Source: Treponema sp. UBA3662
GTDB taxonomy: Bacteria > Spirochaetota > Spirochaetia > Treponematales > Treponemataceae
NCBI GenBank assembly: GCA_002373205.1
Contig: DFJV01000043.1
Coordinates: 1-16,796 of the forward strand
DNA: 16,796 nucleotides
Direction of reading: 5' to 3'
Below are positions 1-7,109 of this stretch, piece by piece. Below the pieces are notes generated by a model that worked only from the letters and a program-made list of their open reading frames with translations, was not told the DNA's origin and ran no database searches. Positions within the stretch are counted from its first letter, which is position 1. The number at the start of each line of letters is the position of its first letter. The translations under genes and the position numbers were made by a program.

Positions 1-2
1 CT

Positions 3-92
3 CTTTTTGCCCACGCGCTAACCCTGTTGTATTCGGCAGTGCTTTTTGCCCTTACAGCTTTTTTACGCCGCAGGAGAATTTTGCATGAATAG
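3..92 (+). CDS. ABC-2 type permease, C-terminal fragment (cut by window edge)
   Basis: Frame 3 stays open from the window edge to a TAG at 90-92. It encodes about 29 residues: a hydrophobic stretch (roughly LFAHALTLLYSAVLFALTAF) followed by the basic tail LRRRRILHE. This is what the last membrane helix and cytoplasmic tail of an ABC-2 permease look like. The stop overlaps the start of the next permease gene by 8 nt, so the two are translationally coupled. The assignment rests on the short hydrophobic tail and on the neighbour; the body of the gene lies outside the window. Confidence 0.6.
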   Translation, partial: LFAHALTLLYSAVLFALTAFLRRRRILHE

Positions 93-1251
93 ATCAGCCC
101 TTTTACTGCGCCGCATTCACCTCTTGAACAAGCGCTTTCTTAAAACTCCGGTTTTTCTTTTGCTGCTTTTGCTTTTGCCTCTTTCCGCCTTCCTCTTGAA
201 CAAGGCTTCGGACAGCAAGGACATTGGGCTTAAGGTTGGCTATACTGTCTCTCCTTCTGCCGATGAATACACCCTGCAGGCAGTAAGCGAATCCTTTTCT
301 GACGGTGGGCTTGTAAAGTATTCAAAGTTTTCTTCTGAATCCCAGATGGAAGAAGCCCTCTCTGCCGGCAACATTTCCATGGGTTTTGTAATTCCTCCTA
401 ACCTTCAGGAATCATTCCGCGAATTTGAAAGGGGAAAGTCTGTTAAAAAACAGATAAAGGTTATTGTAAAAAAGAACACGGTTGTTACCCGCCTTATAAC
501 AGAGCTCTTGTTTGGAAAGCTCTTTTCCAGGGTTTCCTGCCAGATTACAAAGAATTATATTGCCCGCATGGACCCTTCCGCTTTTAAAAGCAATGCTGAC
601 GGCCAAGTTTTTGAAAAAATCTACGAGGCTAACCGTCCTACGGCTCCAATCTTTATGGTTGAATATTCGGATGCGGAAGGTGAATCATATTCAAAGCCGG
701 TGGACCTTCCGCTGCTTGCTTCCCCAATACGGGGGCTTTGCAGCATCTTCCTCCTGCTTCTTGGTTTTGCCGCTGCCTTTTATTATATCCGTGACGAAAA
801 AAACGGCCTTTTTGTGTGGTTTCCCAAGCGCAGCAAAATCTTCTTGCGGATTTTCTACATATTCCTGCCAATTTTTGACGCTTCCCTGGTAATGCTTGCT
901 TCCCTGTATTTTTCTGGCTCATTCACAAGCTTGACAAAGGAAGTGCCTCTGCTTTTTGCCTATTCACTGGGGGCAGCCGCCTTCTGCTCATTCTTTTGCG
1001 CCGTCTTTAACGACGAGGCCCTGCTTGCCGGCGTCCTTCCCCTGGTTCTTTTGGCAACCTTCGTGATTTGTCCGGTTTTTATAAGCATAAATGCCCCGTC
1101 CGCAGTCCAGAAAATTTTTCCGCCCTATGTTTACCTTATGGCCATTCACAAGTCAGGCGGAATCTTTGATATGCTAACCTATACAGCCCTTGCCCTTGTG
1201 GCCGCAATAACAGCATCGCTATTCCGCATAAATTCCTTGCAGAAAAGGTAG
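85..1251 (+). CDS. ABC-2 type transporter permease
   Basis: A 388-residue integral membrane protein, likely the permease half of an ABC exporter; the ATPase should lie upstream, outside the window. One N-terminal membrane helix (about residues 18-36) is followed by an extracytoplasmic domain of about 180 residues. After it come about five helices near residues 208-235, 253-278, 287-310, 314-336 and 360-380. This 1+5 arrangement is typical of the ABC-2 (YhgE/YbhR-like) superfamily. I chose the ATG at 85 because AGGAG lies 9 nt upstream; an in-frame ATG at 46 has no such site and would lie inside the preceding permease gene. The overlap with that gene suggests a heterodimeric permease pair. The substrate cannot be told from the sequence. 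Confidence 0.8.
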   Translation: MNRSALLLRRIHLLNKRFLKTPVFLLLLLLLPLSAFLLNKASDSKDIGLKVGYTVSPSADEYTLQAVSESFSDGGLVKYSKFSSESQMEEALSAGNISMGFVIPPNLQESFREFERGKSVKKQIKVIVKKNTVVTRLITELLFGKLFSRVSCQITKNYIARMDPSAFKSNADGQVFEKIYEANRPTAPIFMVEYSDAEGESYSKPVDLPLLASPIRGLCSIFLLLLGFAAAFYYIRDEKNGLFVWFPKRSKIFLRIFYIFLPIFDASLVMLASLYFSGSFTSLTKEVPLLFAYSLGAAAFCSFFCAVFNDEALLAGVLPLVLLATFVICPVFISINAPSAVQKIFPPYVYLMAIHKSGGIFDMLTYTALALVAAITASLFRINSLQKR

Positions 1252-1272
1252 GCTTTAAAAATGAAGTCTTAG

Positions 1273-1669
1273 CTATGCCTTTGCAAAGATGGAGTCTGCA
1301 AGCTCTTGGACTTTCTTCCCGGCACACTCTCTTGAATTCTTCTTCGTCAAATTCTGTAAGGCTCATGCCTGTTACCTCCGCTTTCTGCTTCCTAAAGAAT
1401 CCGTCCAGCAGGTTTTCTTTGATTGCCCACTTTACGGCTTCGTCTACAGCTTCCTCTTTGCCCATGCCAGACTTGCGGCTTTCCTTTATCCGGTAAACAT
1501 ACCTTATATAATCATACAGCGGTTTGCACTTTTTTTGAAGAGGACTAATGCATTTTGGGTTCATGTTGATTACATCCGCCGTCCACTCGAAGTTGTCCGA
1601 TTTGTCTTCGCGCATGAATGCATCGGAAAGTTTCAAGCTCCACTGGCACCCCTCGTTTTCGCTCCCATA
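1273..1669 (-). pseudogene. PD-(D/E)XK nuclease family transposase (Rpn-like) remnant, C-terminal half
   Basis: The minus strand encodes a recognisable C-terminal half of the Rpn/PD-(D/E)XK nuclease-transposase family: a LKLSDAF-like strand, VINMNPKCISPLQKKCKPLYDY, EAVDEAVKWAIKENLL, then KAEVTGMSLTEFDEEEFKRV. Family members are usually about 280-300 residues; only about 130 remain. The N-terminal nuclease core is missing and there is no start codon or ribosome binding site at the 5' edge. Near 1330 the frame that carries the homology runs on to unrelated sequence. The neighbouring frame reads a plausible tail (KKVQELADSIFAKA) to a TAG at 1273-1275, which suggests a frameshift. Both ends are approximate. 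The remnant lies between the permease and the lipoprotein genes and is probably not functional. Confidence 0.7.
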
Positions 1670-1712
1670 TATTATATCATCACTAGAAGTCAGAATTTGA
1701 CAGGAATACTGC

Positions 1713-1750
1713 AAAAAAAATGCGGAGGAAGTGTGGCAACTTGCCCCCGC
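1713..1750 (-). terminator. Intrinsic terminator of the lipoprotein gene
   Basis: Read on the minus strand just after the lipoprotein stop, GCGGGGG (1750-1744) pairs with CCTCCGC (1728-1722) through seven pairs, one of them G-U. The stem is followed by A and a run of eight T (1720-1713). The 15-nt loop can pair further (GGCAA/TTGCC overlapping the stem base). Confidence 0.6.
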
Positions 1751-1760
1751 GGCTAGTGGG

Positions 1761-2408
1761 TTATATTCTTGGAATACTAAGCGTTGTGATTTCTGTGCCA
1801 TCACAGTAGATTGTGCAAGATGAGACTCCCATAGTGGCATTGGGGTCTGAATAATTATATGAATTGCCGGAAGTGGTCACTGTTGGTCCGCATCCCAAAT
1901 CCCACTTGTATGTGCATCCTGGCAAATTCCGGTTTAATGAAATTGTTGAACCACAGTCATCGCCAATACTTAAAGTTTCAAACTTGATTTTAGGGGCATT
2001 TTTAAATTTGCCATAAATTGGCATCTCGTCACTTACAAAAATTTTGCATGTAGTAACAGTGCCATACGATTCTTCAGGCACGCCTTCTATCAAGCATACC
2101 ACGTGGATATAAGAGCCGACTTTTATACCGTCAAACTGTAAAGTAATATTGTCTCCTGGTGTAAGCCATACAGTCTTTCTTGCCTCATAATCACCGGTTA
2201 TAAAAACCTTAATTTCTGTTGCTGCTCCGCCAGTGGAAGTGCCGGAATAAGGTGCGCGGGCGGCAATTTGTTCGCAAAAAGAGCTTGGAATGTTCAGGGA
2301 AACAGTGCCTTCTTCCTCTGCATTGGAACATGAGGAAAAAGCAAAGATGGCGGCACTTGCAATAAAGAATTTGAACAGCCTTAAACAAACGGGGGTGGTA
2401 AAGTTCAT
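1761..2408 (-). CDS. Hypothetical lipoprotein (spirochaetal)
   Basis: A 215-residue predicted lipoprotein of unknown function. The N-terminus has a basic/hydrophobic signal peptide (FKFFIASAAIFAF) and a loose spirochaete-type lipobox with Cys at residue 27 (SSC-SNAEEE), so the mature protein should be membrane-anchored outside the cytoplasm. The mature part is beta-rich with several cysteines and short Gly/Ser/Thr turns. I chose the ATG at 2408 rather than the in-frame start five codons upstream because GGAGG lies 8 nt upstream of it. Its layout resembles the lipoprotein at 5893-6744: a short acidic tether, a segment like SLNIP / SLAIALP, then strands around a YGK motif. The two may be distant paralogues. 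It is followed by a terminator and appears to be a single-gene unit. Confidence 0.75.
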   Translation of the reverse strand: MNFTTPVCLRLFKFFIASAAIFAFSSCSNAEEEGTVSLNIPSSFCEQIAARAPYSGTSTGGAATEIKVFITGDYEARKTVWLTPGDNITLQFDGIKVGSYIHVVCLIEGVPEESYGTVTTCKIFVSDEMPIYGKFKNAPKIKFETLSIGDDCGSTISLNRNLPGCTYKWDLGCGPTVTTSGNSYNYSDPNATMGVSSCTIYCDGTEITTLSIPRI

Positions 2409-2555
2409 TTTGTAAACCTCCAAAAATGTTTTAGGTTAAATGCCATGGTGTGGAAAGACACAATTTTAATTAATCAGCATTTTCCTATATTCTAAGTGTA
2501 ATGCATTTGTTGGATTTTTCAAGGGGTTACTGCTTTTTTACTTTAGCAAATAGAA

Positions 2556-2680
2556 CCTACGCCCGATTGGAGGGGCGATTGGTTAAAAATTGCATCCATG
2601 CAATTTTTAGCCATGGTTTTCCGATGGAAAACTCACCTGTTTTGATTACTAACAGATTGACGCGCCCTCCATGGCGCTAT
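2556..2680 (+). repeat. Hairpin repeat family A, copy 1
   Basis: This is most of the 364-bp gap between the aminopeptidase and the lipoprotein; no gene is evident in the gap. It starts with the family motif CCTACGCCCGATTGGAGGGG and then has three hairpins: TAAAAATTGC/GCAATTTTTA around ATCCAT (2584-2609), GTTTTCC/GGAAAAC around GAT (2616-2632), and GCGCC/GGCGC around CTCCAT (2662-2677). Compared with the copies at 6840-7010 and 11640-11890 it lacks the first TTGCC/GGCAA hairpin. Open frames through it are by-products of the repeat. Confidence 0.75.
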
Positions 2681-2787
2681 TTGTCTCCAAAAAGGTATGT
2701 CTGGCAGCAAATGCATGTCTGTAAAAAACAAGTGCCACCAGAAAATCTATTAGAAAAATGAAATTTTGGGGGACAGCAATTTAGTTT

Positions 2788-4158
2788 CTACAGCTTAAGA
2801 AAAGCCTTGTATGCGTTTGCCGCCTGAACAAGGTCCTCTTTTGCGGTAATTTCCCAAGGTGCGTGCATGCTAAGAACAGAAACGCCCGCGTCAAGCACGT
2901 ACATGCCGTATTTTGCCGCAAGGTAGGCAATTGTTCCACCGCCGCCCTGATCCACTTTGCCAAGTTCCGCCATCTGGTATTTAACGTTTGCCTTGTCCAG
3001 GGCATTCCTAAGCATGGCAATGAATTCCGGTGAAGCGTCGCTTGCATCGTACTTGCCCCTGGAACCTGTGTACTTGTTGAATACGATTCCACCGTTAAGG
3101 AAAGAAGCGTTTGCCTTGTCGTACAAGTCTCCGTGCTGGGGGTCATAAGCCGCATTAACGTCGCTTGAAAGCATGTAGCTGTTGTTAAGGCATCTTCTAA
3201 GGGTAAGCTCGCTGTAGTCTCCCATGCGGGCAACCAGTTCAGCAACCGCATTCTCAAAGAAATGGGAAGCCATGCCTGTAGCCCCAACCGAACCGATTTC
3301 TTCCTTGTCCACGCAAAGACAGCAGTTGGTGCGCTTTTCCGCCTTGCTGTTAAAAAGGGCATAGGCCGAAGTGTAGGCGCATGAGCGGTCGTCCTGTCCG
3401 TAGGCAAGAATCATTGAGCGGTCAAGGCCAAGGTCGCGGGGAAGTCCTGCGGGAACAACTTCAAGCTCTGCTGAGCCAAAGTCTTTTTCTTCTATATTAT
3501 ATGCATCCTTTAAAAGCTTTAGCACAGCCTTTTTAGCCTTGTCTTTTTCGGGCTTGTCGGATTTGTCTGCTTTGTCAGCCTTTGCAGAGGATTCGCTCGG
3601 GTCAAGGGGAATCTCGCTGCCAAGAATAAGGTCAAGGGTTTCTCCGGGAATGAATTCAGCTGCGGTTTCCTTCATCTGCTTTTGCGCAAGGTGGGGAAGT
3701 ATGTCGGAAATTACAAAGACAGGATCATCTTCCTTTTCGCCAATGCAAACATTCACTGTGCTGCCGTCCTTTTTGCAGACAACACCGTGAATGGCAAGCG
3801 GCAGGGTAAGCCACTGGTACTTCTTGATTCCGCCGTAGTAGTGGGTGTTAAGGTAGACAATAAAGTCGCTTTCGTAGACAGGGTTCTGCTTTACGTCCAG
3901 ACGGGGAGAGTCTATGTGGGCGCCAAGAATGTTCATGCCCTTTTCCAAGCCGTCACTTCCTATGTCAAAGAGGGCAATGGCCTTTCCAAACTTGGTAAGG
4001 TAAACCTTGTCCCCTGCCTTTACCTTTTCAAGCGAATCTATGTTCTTATAACCATTCTTTTCTGCTTCTTTTACAAGGAAAGCAACGCATTCCCGCTCAG
4101 TCTTTCCCTTAGCCAAAAAATCCTTGTATCCACAAATCAATTCATTATCTTGTGCCAT
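2788..4158 (-). CDS. apeA: M18 family zinc aminopeptidase
   Basis: A cytoplasmic metallo-aminopeptidase of the M18 family that removes N-terminal residues from peptides; 456 residues, full length for the family. Family motifs in order: GAHIDSPRLD (zinc ligand H81), THYYGGIKKYQW (105-116), GQDDRSCAY with the bridging Asp near 256, VDKEEIGSVGATGM with catalytic/zinc Glu 286-287, SSDVNAAYDP (D333), GGGGTIAYLAAKYG, and SMHAPWE with the last zinc ligand H432. The THYYGGIKKYQW form points to the ApeA-type subfamily known from Borrelia and clostridia. An unusual charged Lys/Asp/Ala insert sits at about residues 191-211. GGAAGG lies just upstream of the ATG. It lies downstream of pncB on the same strand, but a 125-bp inverted repeat separates them, so co-transcription is uncertain. 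Confidence 0.93.
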   Translation of the reverse strand: MAQDNELICGYKDFLAKGKTERECVAFLVKEAEKNGYKNIDSLEKVKAGDKVYLTKFGKAIALFDIGSDGLEKGMNILGAHIDSPRLDVKQNPVYESDFIVYLNTHYYGGIKKYQWLTLPLAIHGVVCKKDGSTVNVCIGEKEDDPVFVISDILPHLAQKQMKETAAEFIPGETLDLILGSEIPLDPSESSAKADKADKSDKPEKDKAKKAVLKLLKDAYNIEEKDFGSAELEVVPAGLPRDLGLDRSMILAYGQDDRSCAYTSAYALFNSKAEKRTNCCLCVDKEEIGSVGATGMASHFFENAVAELVARMGDYSELTLRRCLNNSYMLSSDVNAAYDPQHGDLYDKANASFLNGGIVFNKYTGSRGKYDASDASPEFIAMLRNALDKANVKYQMAELGKVDQGGGGTIAYLAAKYGMYVLDAGVSVLSMHAPWEITAKEDLVQAANAYKAFLKL

Positions 4159-4216
4159 GTTTTTCCTTCCTTTCTATGCTCTTGGGCAAGTTCGAGCTTT
4201 TATTTTCTTGTAAAGT

Positions 4217-4341
4217 AATTGGCGTAAGCGGTTTTTGACCCGAAAAAAATTCTGCACACACGGTATAGCAAGTGCGTTTACCGTGCCCGGAGGGAAAGCG
4301 CGGAAGCCTTTTTTCGGGGCAAAAACCGCTGAGAGCCAATT
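4217..4341. repeat. Long near-perfect inverted repeat between pncB and apeA
   Basis: Arm 1 (4227-4248) and arm 2 (4309-4330) are inverted copies with one mismatch in 22. The pairing extends outward, with a few mismatches, to AATTGGC (4217-4223) and GCCAATT (about 4335-4341). Nested inside is CACGGTA (4259-4265) against TACCGTG (4279-4285). The whole forms a cruciform-like or RNA hairpin element of about 125 bp that fills most of the 220-bp gap. No transposase or coding sense is visible. A MITE, a processing site or a terminator are all possible. Confidence 0.7.
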
Positions 4342-4378
4342 TTCCTGTTGACCATAAAAACTCGGACTTTGGTATTTC

Positions 4379-5599
4379 CTACATTTCCTGGTGCTCAAGG
4401 CGCCAGTTGATTGTGCGCTTTAGGTAGTGAATGTAGGCCGGGTCCTTGCACATGTTCTTTCCTTCAACATCAGAAAGCTTTGCCACGGGGCCGTTGTTGC
4501 ATTCAGTAACCTTCATAACAATGTTAAGCGGAGTTGCATCGGTGTCGTTTGCAATGAATGTTCCTATGCCAAAAGCAACCCTTGCCTTGTCTTTAAAAGC
4601 CTTGTACAAATTGGATGCCCTCTCAAAGTCCAGGCTGTCGCTAAAGAGCAGGGTCTTAGTCTTAGGGTCAATGCCAAGGGACTTATAGTGGGCAATCATC
4701 TTTTCTCCCCAAGCGTATGGGTCACCAGAATCGTGGCGCACTCCGCTAAAGAGAGTTGCGTATGTCTTTCTAAAGTCACGCAGGAAAACGTCTGTTCCAA
4801 CGGTGTCGGTAAGGGCAATGCCGTTAAGAACGCCGTATTCGTTAACCCAAGCTTCCAGCATGTACCAGTTTGAATAGGCCGGATTGTGCTTTCGGTTACC
4901 CTGGCCAACGCACTGAACAAATTCATGGGCCATTGTTCCAACAGGAGAAACGCCCAGTTTTTTTGCAAGGTAGACGTTGCTTGTTCCTACAAAGTTTGAT
5001 TCCTTAAAGCCCTTGGTCTTTTGGGCTTCTATAATCTTCTTTATTACAAGCTCCTGTGCCTCTGCGCTAAGGCGGCGCCTCATGCCAAATTCGGAAAATG
5101 CTCCCAGAGTGAATGTCCCGTCAACAAGTCCCTGGGTCTTTTTGTCCGCACGCTCAACAAAGCTTTCCAAAAGATGCTTGTAGTCGGCGGAATTCCTAAA
5201 GTAAACCTCGTTCACAATGGCAAGGGTGGGAATTTCGTAAAAAGATGTGTTAACCCAAGTTCCTGTAGTCTCTATAGAAAGCCCGCAGCCGTCAGGAATT
5301 TCCTTTATAGAAAAATCCTCAAACCTGGGGTGCCAGAGACGCAAAAAGTCAACGTAGTCGCGCTTAATCCATTCAATGCCGCTAAGGTATTCAAGCTCGT
5401 CCTCCGTAAAAGAAAGCGAGCAATATGCCTTAACCTGTTCGCGGATTTCCTCCACCATCTCGTGGGTAAACTTAACGCCCTCATTGCGGCACTTAAAATC
5501 CCATGTAGTTACATAGCTTGGGAATTTGTGGTAAATAGCCTGTCCCATGCTGAATTTGTACATGTCCGTTTCCAGCAGGCTGCTGATAATTTTTTCCAT
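4379..5599 (-). CDS. pncB: Nicotinate phosphoribosyltransferase
   Basis: Cytoplasmic enzyme of NAD salvage: nicotinate + PRPP + ATP to nicotinate mononucleotide. It has 406 residues, the usual length of the PncB/NAPRTase family. Motifs: TDMYKFSM at the N-terminus (11-18), FGMRRRLS (171-178), GTSNVYLAKKLGVSPVGTMAHE carrying the catalytic/phosphorylated His at 225, ALTDTVGTDVFLRDF (262-276), SGVRHDSGDPYAWG (285-298) for phosphoribosyl binding, and LLFSDSLDFERA. GGAGG is 7 nt upstream of the ATG and an extended -10 lies about 30 nt upstream. No NAD-pathway neighbours are seen; the downstream gene is an aminopeptidase. Confidence 0.95.
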   Translation of the reverse strand: MEKIISSLLETDMYKFSMGQAIYHKFPSYVTTWDFKCRNEGVKFTHEMVEEIREQVKAYCSLSFTEDELEYLSGIEWIKRDYVDFLRLWHPRFEDFSIKEIPDGCGLSIETTGTWVNTSFYEIPTLAIVNEVYFRNSADYKHLLESFVERADKKTQGLVDGTFTLGAFSEFGMRRRLSAEAQELVIKKIIEAQKTKGFKESNFVGTSNVYLAKKLGVSPVGTMAHEFVQCVGQGNRKHNPAYSNWYMLEAWVNEYGVLNGIALTDTVGTDVFLRDFRKTYATLFSGVRHDSGDPYAWGEKMIAHYKSLGIDPKTKTLLFSDSLDFERASNLYKAFKDKARVAFGIGTFIANDTDATPLNIVMKVTECNNGPVAKLSDVEGKNMCKDPAYIHYLKRTINWRLEHQEM

Positions 5600-5625
5600 A
5601 AGAGACCTCCGCCCTTTTTTTTAGG

Positions 5626-5634
5626 ATTATACCA
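5626..5634 (-). promoter_or_regulatory. Extended -10 promoter element of pncB
   Basis: On the minus strand this reads TGGTATAAT, a perfect extended -10, with no convincing -35. Transcription would start about 20 nt upstream of the pncB ATG. The ribosome binding site GGAGG lies between. Confidence 0.55.
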
Positions 5635-5740
5635 AATTTGGAAAACACTTAAAAGGGAATACGCTTTCTTTTTGATTTTTATTTTTCTGGAGCTGGCTTG
5701 CTTTTTTTACTGTGCCTAAAGGCAGCTCTTGTAAAATCCG

Positions 5741-5852
5741 GCTTTGCGGGGTTCCGCCTTTCGGCTCCATTCTCGGTGTGCCCGCCCCTTCGACAAGCTC
5801 AGGGAGCGCCCCCACCGAGAACCGCTGCGCGGCCCCTCCAATCCGTGCTAGG
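5741..5852 (-). repeat. Hairpin repeat family A, copy 5 (variant carrying a different palindrome)
   Basis: Read on the minus strand it begins with CCTAGCACGGATTGGAGGGG and ends with GGCGGAACCCCGCAAAGC, matching both borders of the family core. The hairpin in between is different: stem TTCTCGGTG/CACCGAGAA (5770-5778 with 5813-5821) encloses CTTCGACAAGCTCAGGG, the palindrome type that fills the array at 14783-15925. It occupies the gap of about 290 bp between pncB and the second lipoprotein; no gene is visible there. Confidence 0.65.
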
Positions 5853-5892
5853 ATTCTTTGCGAGAGGGGATATGCCAAGAATTGTATTTGGA

Positions 5893-6744
5893 CTATTTTA
5901 CAATCACGGTAATTTCATGTGAAGTCTGATTTCCATAATTTGACTGGTCAACCTTCGCAGTTGTGCTTCCCTTGTATTGCACGGTGCCAAAGCTATCGTC
6001 TGCTAGTATTACATCTTTTATGACCGTAACATTGAATGTGTAGGTAAGACCAGGCTCCAAGAAGGTTTCCTTCTTCTGGTTCCAATAATAGTTCGCAATA
6101 CCATTCAAGTTTGAACAATTCATTGTTCCTTCGGTTTTGCTGGAATTAGGAGTTTCGCCGCCTGTATACGTAAAATTAACGCCATTTCCAGTTACTGTAC
6201 AAGAATAGTTAAGATATTGACCTGTTTTAAAAGCTTCGCTATCTTGCGGCAGAATCGTGATAATTTGGTAGGAACCTGTGTTTTCAAATGTTCCTAATGT
6301 AATGGCCGCTTTTTTTGTCTCGCCGGAAGAAAGCTCCACCTCTGTTTTCCCGTAATACCTTGCGCAGTCATATGTAAAAGTGATTGGATTTGGCGAAGAG
6401 CCGTTATCTCCACTTACCGTGTTGTAGGCAAGGACGGAAACCATATATGTGTCCGGAAAAAGCTTGTCTATGGTAATTGTAGAGCCTGGTTTTGCTTCAC
6501 TTATTTTTTGAACCATTTCCTTGTCCGAATTCCGCACACGTATTTCGTATGCCCTTATGTCGGAAGAATAGGAATTTGGAATGCTGCCTTCTGTAGTAAT
6601 AGAGCGGGTAGAGGCAGCTCCGGGAAGCGCAATAGCAAGAGAGGCGGAGTCATCATTATTGGCAGTGCAGGAAATAAATGAAAAAATAAATGCAACGGAA
6701 AAAATTAGTTTGACCGCACAAATGGCATGGAGTGTACTTTTCAT
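5893..6744 (-). CDS. Hypothetical lipoprotein (spirochaetal)
   Basis: A 283-residue predicted lipoprotein. The signal peptide (LIFSVAFIFSFIS) ends at Cys 26 of a loose lipobox, followed by the tether TANNDDSAS. The mature part is beta-strand-rich (for example GSTITIDKLFPDTYMVSVLAY and SGETKKAAITL), which resembles carbohydrate-binding or PEGA-like surface modules, but I cannot name a family. I chose the ATG at 6744 because GAGGG lies 8 nt upstream; the in-frame TTG at 6759 overlaps that ribosome binding site. A TTGAAA-16-TATAAT promoter gives a leader of about 29 nt. It is divergent from the XPB helicase gene. Similarity of layout to the lipoprotein at 1761-2408 suggests a paralogous family; this is an inference from motif order only. 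Confidence 0.75.
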   Translation of the reverse strand: MKSTLHAICAVKLIFSVAFIFSFISCTANNDDSASLAIALPGAASTRSITTEGSIPNSYSSDIRAYEIRVRNSDKEMVQKISEAKPGSTITIDKLFPDTYMVSVLAYNTVSGDNGSSPNPITFTYDCARYYGKTEVELSSGETKKAAITLGTFENTGSYQIITILPQDSEAFKTGQYLNYSCTVTGNGVNFTYTGGETPNSSKTEGTMNCSNLNGIANYYWNQKKETFLEPGLTYTFNVTVIKDVILADDSFGTVQYKGSTTAKVDQSNYGNQTSHEITVIVK

Positions 6745-6779
6745 GGCAAAATCCCTCAATAATTGGATTGTCGTTTTTT

Positions 6780-6807
6780 ATTATAACGTAACCAGCGTAA
6801 TTTTCAA
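6780..6807 (-). promoter_or_regulatory. Promoter of the lipoprotein gene at 5893-6744
   Basis: On the minus strand TTGAAA (6807-6802) and a consensus TATAAT (6785-6780) are separated by 16 nt. The predicted transcription start lies about 30 nt upstream of the ATG. Confidence 0.6.
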
Positions 6808-6839
6808 GTAACAGCGACTTTTTAGCACATGGCATGAGG

Positions 6840-7010
6840 CCGGATTGGAAGGGCGGCGTAGCCGTTGCCAGCGGCAATGGAGGCGGGAGCCGGAACCCTG
6901 TAAAGCGCCACAAAAATGGCCTCCTTGCCATTTTTGTGCCCGGGTTTTCTGTGAAAACCCGCAAGTTCTTCCGTAAACATTTGACGCGCCCTCCATGGCG
7001 CTGCATGTTT
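6840..7010 (+). repeat. Hairpin repeat family A, copy 2
   Basis: It lies in the divergent gap between the lipoprotein and the helicase (6745-7109). After the border motif CGGATTGGAAGGG come the hairpins TTGCC/GGCAA (6865-6877), CACAAAAATGGC/GCCATTTTTGTG around CTCCTT (6909-6938), CGGGTTTTC/GAAAACCCG around TGT (6941-6961) and GCGCC/GGCGC around CTCCAT (6986-7001). The same order of hairpins appears in the copies at 2556 and 11640, but with different stem sequences. The remaining bases of the gap hold the two divergent promoters. Confidence 0.8.
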
Positions 7011-7072
7011 GCTAAAAGAACAAATGTCTTTTAAAGAATCTGCCGTCCATAACAATAAAAAAAATTATCCTA

Positions 7073-7101
7073 TTAACTATTTGCGCTTTATGTTGTATAA
7101 T
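7073..7101 (+). promoter_or_regulatory. Promoter of the XPB helicase gene (leaderless type)
   Basis: TTAACT (7073-7078), a 17-nt spacer and a consensus TATAAT (7096-7101). The ATG at 7110 is only 8 nt after the -10, so transcription should begin at or within 1-3 nt of the start codon. No ribosome binding site precedes the ATG. Confidence 0.6.
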
Positions 7102-7109
7102 ATACCGTT

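Noticed and set aside
1275..1756. Plus-strand open frames of 73 and 155 codons
   Set aside because: They are antisense to the Rpn-type nuclease remnant, whose minus-strand translation has clear family motifs.
2501..2761. Small gene on the plus strand (86 codons)
   Set aside because: It runs straight through repeat family A; shared peptides such as LTRPPWR with the frame at 6834-7034 come from the repeat DNA, and there is no ribosome binding site.
6834..7034. Small gene on the plus strand (66 codons)
   Set aside because: Entirely repeat family A sequence with multiple hairpins.
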